NCBI GenBank assembly: GCA_003979035.1
Contig: RXOA01000014.1
Span: 1 to 8,651 of the forward strand
Direction of reading: 5' to 3'
DNA from: Candidatus Bipolaricaulota bacterium
Lineage (GTDB): Bacteria; Bipolaricaulota; Bipolaricaulia; UBA7950; UBA9294
DNA: 8,651 nucleotides
A model generated the notes under the pieces. It had not been told where the DNA came from, searched no databases, and saw only the letters and a program-made list of their open reading frames with translations. This document shows positions 1 to 6,001 of this stretch, piece after piece. The translations under genes and the position numbers were made by a program. Each line of letters begins with the position of its first letter. Position 1 is the stretch's first letter.

Positions 1-980
1 GAACAGTGCGTCAGATCTCGAGTTTCCAGGACGATCTTGCCGTGGGTCGCGCGACGAAGCCCGGTGAGCACCTCCGATAGCTCGTGTTGCCCGTTTCCGG
101 CCACGCCGGCCACGCCGAGGATCTCGCTCGCATGCAGATCGAACGAAACACCGTTAAGAGCCTTCAGACCGCGGTCGTTGGCGGCATGGAGATCCCTTAC
201 GGATAGGATCACCTCGCCGCGTTCCACGATGGGTTTCTCGACCCGGAACACGACCTCACGGCCGACCATCAGCCGGGCGAGAGTGCGCTTGTCGGTATCG
301 GATGTGTTGACGGTGTCGACGATTGCGCCTTTGCGAAGGACCGAGATGCGATCGCTGATTTGCATGACCTCATCGAGCTTGTGGGTGATGAATACGATCG
401 TCAGCCCGGCATCCACCAGGCTGCGGAGCGTCCCGAACAGCCCGGTGACTTCCTGGGGCGTCAGAACGCTCGTCGGTTCATCCATGATCAGGAGATCCGC
501 TTCGCGATACAGTGCCTTGAGGATTTCGACGCGTTGCTGCTGTCCGACCGAGAGCTGCCACACTTTGGCCTGTGGATCCACTTCCAGGCCGTACTCCGCG
601 GCCAGATTGTTGATCTTGGCCCTTGTCCTTCGACTATGAAGAAACGGACTCGGCCCTTCGTCGAGCCCAAGAATGATGTTCTCCTCTACGGACAGCGTCG
701 GAACCAGATGGAAGTGCTGGTGAACCATCCCAATTCGATACTCAAGCGCCTTGCGCGGTGAGGAGATCGTAACCTGTTTCCCGTCGAGAAGGATCTCACC
801 GGCGTCGGGCTGGTAGAGACCGTAGAGAATGCGCATGAGCGTCGTTTTTCCGGCGCCGTTCTCACCGAGCAAACAGTGGATCTCTCCGTGCAGGACCGTA
901 AGATCCACACCGGCATTGGCCACCACGCCCGGGAACTTCTTGACGATGCCTCGAAGCTCGACTGCTGGAAGGTGCTTCAT
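1..980 (-). CDS. ABC transporter ATP-binding protein, nucleoside/purine (BMP-type) family, 3' end missing
   Basis: Cytoplasmic ATPase that would power an inner-membrane importer. I translated the minus strand from the ATG at 980-978 without a stop to the window edge (326 complete codons; the family is usually about 500 residues, so roughly a third is missing). Domain 1 is complete: Walker A GENGAGKTT (39-47), Q-loop Q88 in the phrase IGMVHQHFHLVP, signature LSVGQ (143-147), Walker B LLIMDEP (163-169), H-loop H200. Domain 2 begins near residue 256 and has the degenerate Walker A-like GVAGNGQHE (about 292-300) without the lysine, normal for sugar and nucleoside importers with fused ATPase domains. 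The IGMVHQHF and GVAGVAGNGQ phrases recall the B. subtilis NupO/YufO group, which works with a BMP lipoprotein and two permeases; none of these is in the window. No Shine-Dalgarno lies directly before the ATG. Nucleoside or purine substrate is inferred from family and from the divergent purine genes; other sugars or riboflavin-like ligands remain possible. Confidence 0.93.
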   Translation of the reverse strand, partial: MKHLPAVELRGIVKKFPGVVANAGVDLTVLHGEIHCLLGENGAGKTTLMRILYGLYQPDAGEILLDGKQVTISSPRKALEYRIGMVHQHFHLVPTLSVEENIILGLDEGPSPFLHSRRTRAKINNLAAEYGLEVDPQAKVWQLSVGQQQRVEILKALYREADLLIMDEPTSVLTPQEVTGLFGTLRSLVDAGLTIVFITHKLDEVMQISDRISVLRKGAIVDTVNTSDTDKRTLARLMVGREVVFRVEKPIVERGEVILSVRDLHAANDRGLKALNGVSFDLHASEILGVAGVAGNGQHELSEVLTGLRRATHGKIVLETRDLTHC

Positions 981-987
981 TGAAGCA
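973..987. repeat. 15-bp perfect dyad centred on the ABC gene start codon
   Basis: TGCTTCA-T-TGAAGCA is a perfect 7-bp inverted repeat around one base. On the transcript of the ABC gene it reads as a 6-bp stem with the loop AAU, so the AUG lies across loop and stem. It could hide the start codon or be a protein-binding dyad; it could also be chance. Confidence 0.4.
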
Positions 988-1000
988 TGTTCTGGCTCAT
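977..1000 (-). CDS. possible 7-codon leader ORF coupled to the ABC gene
   Basis: On the minus strand an ATG at 1000-998 opens the peptide MSQNMLQ and stops at TGA 979-977. The stop overlaps the ABC gene start in an ATGA arrangement (980-977), the usual geometry of translational coupling. The only purine-rich ribosome-binding candidate for the region, AGGGAG at 1019-1014, lies 13 bases before this ATG and 33 before the ABC ATG, so it favours the leader. Such short ORFs arise often by chance; nothing else supports it. Confidence 0.2.
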   Translation of the reverse strand: MSQNMLQ

Positions 1001-1051
1001 CTTCGTGGTGTTGCTCCCTACGATGGATGGGTCGGGACTTCCGCATGCAAC

Positions 1052-1081
1052 ATCCTAAGTGGTGTAAGGGGAGGTTGTCAA
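1052..1081 (-). promoter_or_regulatory. sigma70-like promoter for the ABC transporter gene
   Basis: Reading the minus strand, a perfect -35 TTGACA (1081-1076) is followed after 18 bp by TAGGAT (1057-1052), a four-of-six match to the -10 consensus. Transcription would begin near 1045, giving a 5' leader of about 65 nt before the ATG at 980. Position and direction fit the divergent ABC gene. Confidence 0.5.
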
Positions 1082-1125
1082 TACGGTGCGATGGGACGTT
1101 CTTCCTGTCTTCGTGGGCATGCGAC

Positions 1126-1154
1126 TTGTCAGGCAACCTTGCCGATGCTACCGT
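1126..1154 (+). promoter_or_regulatory. weak extended -10 promoter candidate for the ssnA operon
   Basis: TTGTCA (1126-1131, five of six to the -35 consensus), a 17-bp spacer, then TACCGT (1149-1154, three of six) preceded by TGC, which supplies the extended -10 TGn. Transcription would begin near 1161, about 24 nt before the ssnA ATG. The -10 box is poor, so this is tentative, and an activator or another sigma factor may be used. Confidence 0.25.
1132..1143. repeat. small dyad GGCAA-N2-TTGCC inside the ssnA promoter candidate
   Basis: Perfect 5-bp arms with two central bases (CC). It sits in the spacer between the proposed -35 and -10 boxes, where a bound repressor would block transcription. 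Short enough to occur by chance. Confidence 0.25.
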
Positions 1155-1171
1155 TCAGTGTCCACAACAAC

Positions 1172-1176
1172 GGAGG
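1172..1176 (+). promoter_or_regulatory. Shine-Dalgarno site that fixes the ssnA start
   Basis: GGAGG lies 8 bases before the ATG at 1185. It decides between this start and the in-frame ATG at 1086, which would add 33 residues unlike any amidohydrolase and would place the promoter candidate inside the gene. Confidence 0.8.
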
Positions 1177-1184
1177 TCGCCTCG

Positions 1185-2525
1185 ATGAAGAAGATCCTGA
1201 CTGCTGGATGGATGTGGGACGGCGAGCGGCGTGTTGTCGAGAACCCCGTCCTGTTAATAGATAACGAGCAAATCATCGCCACGCTTACATGCAAGGAGAG
1301 CATGCCGGATGGATGGGAGCGGGCCGAGCGAGTCGATCGTCCGGGGAGGTGGATCTTGCCCGGGATGATCAACGCGCACACCCATCTCTACAGCGCCCTT
1401 GCCCGCGGGATGGCCGTCTCCCCATTTGCTCCGAGAACCTTCACCGAGATTCTCGAACAGCTGTGGTGGAGACTCGACAAAGCATTGACGCTCGAGGATG
1501 TTTCGATGAGCGGGTTGGTTGGAGCGATGGAGGCTGCTCGCTGCGGCGTTACCACGCTCGTCGACCATCACGCCAGCCCCAACGCGGTCGAGGGGAGTCT
1601 CGATGTCCTGCGTGATGCGGTCAGCGGACAGGTTGGGCTCCGCGGGTGCTACTGCTATGAGGTTTCCGATCGAGACGGTGCGGCGATCGCTCGGGCAGGG
1701 ATCGAAGAGAATCGCTCGTTCCTGAAATCACTGTCGGAAGGAAGCGGACGTGAAAGCGGCCTTTTCGGACTCCATGCGGCGTTCACGGTGTCGGACGAGA
1801 CTCTGGAGTCTGTGGCCAAGGTGCTTTCGGAGGATCGTGGAGTCCACATCCACGTGGCCGAGGGCCCGGAGGATGAGAGGCAGAGCGAGGCGGCGTACGG
1901 GATGCGGATTGTCGAGCGGCTTGACCGGTTCGGGCTGCTCCGCCCGAACTCGATCTTCGCCCACTGTATCCATCTTGACGAGCACGAACGAGATCTGATT
2001 GCCGAGCGGGGCACTGCGGTGGTCCACAACCCGCGCTCCAACATGAACAACGCAGTGGGATTGCTCGACATCCCCGCGTTCCTCGACCGCTCGATCCCTG
2101 TGGGGCTAGGAACCGACGGCTTGGGATGCAACATGCTTGGTGAGCTGATGACCGCGGGGCTCGTTCAGAAGCACACCCGCGAGCAGTCGCTCGCCGGCGA
2201 TTTCGGGATGCTCGACCAGTTGCTGTTCCGCAACAATCCTCTGATTGCCGAGCGGCAATTCGGTGGTGACATCCGGTTCGGACGGATTGAAGCCGGAGGT
2301 CCTGTCGATCTTGCTGTTCTCGACTACGTGCCGCCGACGCCGATCAATGCGGGAAACGTATTCGGGCACTTGCTTTTCGGTGTGGCAGTCCACGCGCTTC
2401 GCGTCGGCGATCTGTGGGTCGGCGGTCGCGAGGTATTGCGGGATGGCGCGTTCGTCGAACTGGACGAAGAAAGGATCTACATGCGATCACGGGAAACGGC
2501 AGCCAGCCTGTGGAAGCGTCTGTAG
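1185..2525 (+). CDS. ssnA: SsnA-type amidohydrolase (chlorohydrolase/deaminase superfamily)
   Basis: Cytoplasmic metal-dependent hydrolase of 446 residues, close to the usual 440 or so of SsnA. The N-terminal part starts like a small beta domain (about 1-57) and leads into the TIM barrel. Visible metal and catalytic motifs: NAHTHLY with H65 and H67, VDHHASP (126-132), GLHAAFT with H197, HIHVAE with H221, H223 and E226, FAHCIHLD with H260, HNPRSNMNN (281-289) and GTDGLG with D311. All key residues of the ATZ/TRZ branch are present, so the enzyme should be active. In E. coli ssnA lies beside ygfK; work on anaerobic purine breakdown, as I recall it, assigns SsnA a ring-opening step on a reduced purine, whereas older annotation calls it an aminohydrolase of unknown substrate. 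The next gene, a YgfK homologue, supports the SsnA name over guanine deaminase, which has a similar fold. The start is chosen from GGAGG at 1172-1176. First gene of the operon. Confidence 0.9.
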   Translation: MKKILTAGWMWDGERRVVENPVLLIDNEQIIATLTCKESMPDGWERAERVDRPGRWILPGMINAHTHLYSALARGMAVSPFAPRTFTEILEQLWWRLDKALTLEDVSMSGLVGAMEAARCGVTTLVDHHASPNAVEGSLDVLRDAVSGQVGLRGCYCYEVSDRDGAAIARAGIEENRSFLKSLSEGSGRESGLFGLHAAFTVSDETLESVAKVLSEDRGVHIHVAEGPEDERQSEAAYGMRIVERLDRFGLLRPNSIFAHCIHLDEHERDLIAERGTAVVHNPRSNMNNAVGLLDIPAFLDRSIPVGLGTDGLGCNMLGELMTAGLVQKHTREQSLAGDFGMLDQLLFRNNPLIAERQFGGDIRFGRIEAGGPVDLAVLDYVPPTPINAGNVFGHLLFGVAVHALRVGDLWVGGREVLRDGAFVELDEERIYMRSRETAASLWKRL

Positions 2526-2641
2526 CAGAGAATCCCCCGCACGAGCTGCGTCGTTGCCTTTCCGGAGACGATGCGGCTCTGATCTTCGGAATGCGAAACA
2601 TGGCCCGCACCCGGGTCGGGGTTGGCGTCAAGGAGGCGTGA
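2510..2641 (+). CDS. possible 43-residue ORF filling the ssnA-ygfK gap
   Basis: A GTG at 2510, overlapping the end of ssnA in another frame, opens 43 codons (ending KEA) that stop at TGA 2639-2641, six bases before ygfK. It would explain the only sizeable gap in an otherwise overlapping operon. Against it: a poor ribosome-binding site (GGGAAACGG at 2491-2499, too far), no recognisable family, and a codon pattern that does not stand out. Shorter versions could begin at the ATGs at 2591 or 2600. Probably an untranslated spacer, listed so it is not lost. Confidence 0.15.
   Translation: MEASVAENPPHELRRCLSGDDAALIFGMRNMARTRVGVGVKEA
2631..2636 (+). promoter_or_regulatory. Shine-Dalgarno site of ygfK
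   Basis: A complete AGGAGG lies 11 bases before the ATG at 2648. This spacing is slightly long; an in-frame ATG at 2660 is farther away. The N-terminus MSDLMKP resembles E. coli YgfK (MGDIMRP), which supports 2648. Confidence 0.7.
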
Positions 2642-2647
2642 CACGAA

Positions 2648-5600
2648 ATGTCGGACCTGATGAAGCCTCAACCATTTGAGAAGCTCCTCGATTGGGCGCT
2701 TTCCGAATTTGAAGCACGCGATTCGATCTTTGGGGTGCCGCGTCGGCTGTTCGCCGCTCCGCGCAGCGATGCTCCCTATGCGTCGGAGATGTTTGGCGAA
2801 CGGCTTGCCGTGCCGATCGGCCCCGCTGCCGGGCCGCACACCCAGATGGCGCAGAACATCGTCGCGGCGTGGCTCTGCGGTGGACGGTTCATCGAACTGA
2901 AAACGGTACAAGTGCTTGATGAATTGGAGATCCCCCGCCCTTGCATCGACATGGAAGACGAGGGGTACAATGTCGAGTGGTCGCAGGAACTTCGACTCGA
3001 GGAGGCGGGGGAAGAGTACGTCAAGGCGTGGGTGCTGATCCATCTCCTATCACGAATGCTTGCGACGGAAGACCTGGCGCCGACGCGATCGATGCCGGGG
3101 TTGGACGGGGCTCCTGGAACGATCTTCAACATGAGCGTCGGGTACAACCTCGAGGGGATCCAATCGGCATCGGTGCAGGGTTTCCTACGGCGGATTCGGG
3201 ATGCCTCCGATGAAATCTCCGACCTGCGGATGATCGCCGCCAAGCGATTCTCGCAAATCGCGGATGTAGAGATTCCGGGAAGGATCTCCAACAGCGTCAC
3301 GTTGTCGACCATGCACGGCTGCCCCCCAGATGAGATCGAACGGATCGGCCGCTTCCTGCTTGAAGAGATGGGATTGCACACGATCATCAAACTGAATCCT
3401 ACCCTTCTCGGCGCGGATGAAGTCCGCCGGATCCTTGGCGATGTGTTGGGCTTCGACGATATCTTGATTCCGGATTCGGTGTTCGAGCACGATCTCAAAT
3501 ATGAGCGTGCGCTGCAGCTGATCCGCGGATTGACCGACGTGTCGGCGGCCCAGGGGCTAGAATTCGGCGTCAAGCTCAGCAACACGCTTGCCCTCTCCAA
3601 CCATCGGGGTGTCCTTCCCGGCGAAGAGATGTACATGTCGGGTCGCGCGTTGTATCCGATCACCATTCACTTGTTCCGGCGATTGGTTTCCGATATCGGG
3701 AAGGACCTTCGAGTGTCGTACTCCGCCGGTGCAGACGCATGGAATGTCGCTGACCTGCTGGCGTGCGGAGCTCTGCCTGTCACGGTGGCCTCCGACTTGC
3801 TGAGACCGGGCGGGTACGGGCGGCTTCGTCAATACATCGAGACAATCGAGGAATCGCTCAACAACGGCAGCGTAGGCAGCCTTGCTGAGTGGGCGGGCAA
3901 CCGCAGCGCCGCGCTCGAATCGGCGGCATCCGCTGCACTCCGAGAGCCGCGCTATCGAAAGCGCTACGCGGAGGGCGAGCTTCCGAAGACGGACAATCCG
4001 CTTGGCCTGTTCGACTGCATCGCGGCACCGTGCGCGGCGCGATGTCCGGTGGCGCAGGATGTGCCGGAATACGCGTGGTGGATTGCCCACGGACAGCCGG
4101 AGAAGGCTCTGCGAACGATTCTCTCTCGGAATCCGTTGCCCGGAATCACAGGATACGTGTGCACGCATCGCTGCGAACAACGATGCACGCGGAACAACTA
4201 TGAGCAGAGCGTGTCAATCCGGGCCCTGAAGCGGTATGCCGTGGATCACGCGACCGTGGACATCAAGCCGATCCGTAAGACGGATCACACCGTGGCGGTG
4301 ATCGGCAGTGGGCCGATCGGGCTTTCGGCGGCGTTCCACTTGGCGTTCAACGGGGTTCAGGTCACCGTCCATGAAGCGGGCGAGTATCTCGGCGGAATGC
4401 CGGCGATTGCGCCGGAGTTCAGGCTTCCCGAGGCGATTGTGGCTGCGGATGTCGATCGGATCCGCAAGCTCGGCGTGGTCTTTCGTACGAACAGCCGCCA
4501 GACGACCGCTCCCGAGCGGTTGCTGGAGCAGGGAAACGATGCCGTGGTCGTCGGGTGCGGATTCCCCGGGGATGCCCGATTGGGGATCGAAGGTGAAGAC
4601 GCCGCAGGCGTATGGTCGGCGCTTTCCCTGCTTGCACGGGCTCGCGGCGACGGCTTTGATCCCGACGCAAACTCAGGTCGTGGTCTTGGCAGCAGCGTCC
4701 TTGTCATCGGAGGCGGAAACACTGCCATGGATGCTGCGCGGACGGCGCGGCGGCTTACCGGCCGGCCGGTGACGTTGGTCTATCGAAGGACGCGCGACGA
4801 GATGCCGGCCGACGAGGAAGAGATCGTCGATTTGCTGGCGGAAGGGAACGAGATTGTCGATCAGGCGTCTGTGCAACGGATCTTGGTCGCCGAAGGGCAT
4901 GTCAGCGGTCTGGAATGCCTGAGAACAGAGCTTGGAGAAGTGGATGCAAGCGGCAGGAGAAGACCTGTCCCTGTCGCCGGTTCGGAATTTCTGATCGAGG
5001 CGGACACGATCATTGTTGCCATCGGGCAGCGGGCGGACGCCCCGTTTCTTGCTCAGAGCGTCGTGACAATGGATCGCCGAGGCGCCGTGGTGATTGACGA
5101 CACCTCGGGAGAGACATCGGCGAGCGGCGTATTCGCAGGCGGGGACGCCGTGCGGGGGCCGGCGACGATTGTCGAAGCATGTGCTGACGGACGGCGCGCC
5201 GCGAAGACGATCTGCGAACGCCTCGGGGTTCCGTTCGAGCTTCCGGAAAGACCGGTATTCGAACCAACCGCTGAGGAGCTTGCCGAGATCAAGCTCGTCC
5301 GGGCACGCCGCGATCATCGCCGATTGCCGGCCGTGCTCGATGCGGCCCGGCGCGAAGGATTCGATCTTGTCGAGCAGTCCTTCACCTCGTCGGTGGCGGC
5401 GGAAGAAGCGGGCCGCTGTTTGCAGTGCTCGAGTCTGTGCGATAAGTGTGTTGAGGTTTGCCCGAATCGGGCGAATCTCGCGATCGAAGTCGAGCCGGTG
5501 ACATGGAGCGTGCCGCGAATCGGATGGCGAGATGGATGCTGGCGTGTGATCGATGAAGAAGCGTTCGCGATTCGCCAGCAACGGCAGATCATCCACGTAG

Positions 5601-6001
5601 ATGATCTGTGCAACGAATGCGGAAACTGCGCCACCTTCTGCGTGCATCAAGGGCGGCCGTTTGCCGACAAGCCTCGCCTGTTCCTGAATTCCGAGGCATT
5701 CGCGGCGGAAGCCGACAACGCTTTCCGAGTCGTGGATTGTACGATCGAGCGACGGCTCGATGGCGAGACAATCCGTGTCGACTTCGGTGGAGCAGAGGTC
5801 CTCTGCCACTGGGGAGGGCTTGTGGTTCGGCTCTCCTCCGCGATGAAGGTCATCGACATCGGCCGCGGGACCTGCGCGACGGATATGGTGGCGGATCGAG
5901 TGTTCTTGCTGACTCCGGTCGCCGAAATGGTCGTTCTTGGCCGAGGAATCCTTGGCACCGCCGGCTACCTGATTGGGAACAAGGGAGGCTCCGTTGGCTG
6001 A
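2648..6001 (+). CDS. ygfK: YgfK-type flavo-iron-sulfur oxidoreductase ('putative selenate reductase subunit')
   Basis: Large cytoplasmic reductase of 1117 residues (E. coli YgfK is about 1030). The N-terminal 440 or so residues resemble the dihydroorotate/dihydropyrimidine dehydrogenase barrel: VPIGPAAGPHTQMAQN (55-70), STMHGCPPDEI (220-230), KLNPTLLG (248-255), GEEMYMSGRALYP (325-337). A GltD-like module follows: cysteines C457, C462, C466 and C505, C509, C513 for iron-sulfur binding, an FAD Rossmann fold VIGSGPIGLSAA (551-562), an NAD(P)H fold VIGGGNTAMDAA (686-697), and GVFAGGDAVRGPATIVEA (827-844), which closes the FAD site. The C-terminus has two ferredoxin motifs, C927/C931/C934/C938 (C924 also nearby) and C988/C991/C994/C998; the second lacks the usual proline after its last cysteine (V999). 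The architecture says NAD(P)H electrons pass through flavin and iron-sulfur centres to a substrate at the N-terminal barrel. No molybdopterin domain is present, so 'selenate reductase' is unlikely to be literal; recent purine work, as I recall it, links YgfK to reduction of the urate ring. Next gene overlaps its stop. Confidence 0.93.
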   Translation: MSDLMKPQPFEKLLDWALSEFEARDSIFGVPRRLFAAPRSDAPYASEMFGERLAVPIGPAAGPHTQMAQNIVAAWLCGGRFIELKTVQVLDELEIPRPCIDMEDEGYNVEWSQELRLEEAGEEYVKAWVLIHLLSRMLATEDLAPTRSMPGLDGAPGTIFNMSVGYNLEGIQSASVQGFLRRIRDASDEISDLRMIAAKRFSQIADVEIPGRISNSVTLSTMHGCPPDEIERIGRFLLEEMGLHTIIKLNPTLLGADEVRRILGDVLGFDDILIPDSVFEHDLKYERALQLIRGLTDVSAAQGLEFGVKLSNTLALSNHRGVLPGEEMYMSGRALYPITIHLFRRLVSDIGKDLRVSYSAGADAWNVADLLACGALPVTVASDLLRPGGYGRLRQYIETIEESLNNGSVGSLAEWAGNRSAALESAASAALREPRYRKRYAEGELPKTDNPLGLFDCIAAPCAARCPVAQDVPEYAWWIAHGQPEKALRTILSRNPLPGITGYVCTHRCEQRCTRNNYEQSVSIRALKRYAVDHATVDIKPIRKTDHTVAVIGSGPIGLSAAFHLAFNGVQVTVHEAGEYLGGMPAIAPEFRLPEAIVAADVDRIRKLGVVFRTNSRQTTAPERLLEQGNDAVVVGCGFPGDARLGIEGEDAAGVWSALSLLARARGDGFDPDANSGRGLGSSVLVIGGGNTAMDAARTARRLTGRPVTLVYRRTRDEMPADEEEIVDLLAEGNEIVDQASVQRILVAEGHVSGLECLRTELGEVDASGRRRPVPVAGSEFLIEADTIIVAIGQRADAPFLAQSVVTMDRRGAVVIDDTSGETSASGVFAGGDAVRGPATIVEACADGRRAAKTICERLGVPFELPERPVFEPTAEELAEIKLVRARRDHRRLPAVLDAARREGFDLVEQSFTSSVAAEEAGRCLQCSSLCDKCVEVCPNRANLAIEVEPVTWSVPRIGWRDGCWRVIDEEAFAIRQQRQIIHVDDLCNECGNCATFCVHQGRPFADKPRLFLNSEAFAAEADNAFRVVDCTIERRLDGETIRVDFGGAEVLCHWGGLVVRLSSAMKVIDIGRGTCATDMVADRVFLLTPVAEMVVLGRGILGTAGYLIGNKGGSVG
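5983..5988 (+). promoter_or_regulatory. Shine-Dalgarno site that decides the PLP-enzyme start
   Basis: GGGAGG lies inside the last codons of ygfK. It is 5 bases before the TTG at 5994 and 14 before the GTG at 6003. The 5-base spacing makes TTG 5994 the likelier start; the TTG at 5973 lies upstream of the site and is excluded. Confidence 0.6.

Larger units (their letters stand above)
981..1184. other. divergent intergenic control region
   Basis: This 204-bp stretch separates the minus-strand ABC gene from the plus-strand ssnA operon and carries no convincing protein gene. It holds the two promoter candidates, a GGCAA-CC-TTGCC dyad, and two near copies of GCATGC[A/G]AC (1043-1051 and 1117-1125) whose starts are 74 bp apart. 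A purine- or molybdate-responsive regulator may bind here, but no known operator was recognised. Confidence 0.6.

Noticed and set aside
1086..1184. 33-codon N-terminal extension of ssnA from ATG 1086
   Set aside because: The extension has no amidohydrolase similarity and no ribosome-binding site, and covers the promoter candidate; GGAGG before ATG 1185 fits and the protein then has the family length.
2559..2592. TTCCG ... CGGAA inverted repeat in the ssnA-ygfK gap
   Set aside because: Five-base arms with a loop over 20 bases; too weak to call a hairpin.
2610..2617. ACCCGGGT palindrome in the ssnA-ygfK gap as a terminator or operator
   Set aside because: Only 8 bp with no loop and no T-run after it; expected by chance in GC-rich DNA.
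2776..3666. 296-codon open frame on the minus strand
   Set aside because: Antisense to the conserved N-terminal domain of ygfK; serine/arginine-rich composition typical of shadow frames.
2648..6001. Literal selenate reductase function for ygfK
   Set aside because: No molybdopterin-binding domain; flavin, NAD(P)H and iron-sulfur modules only, and purine context.
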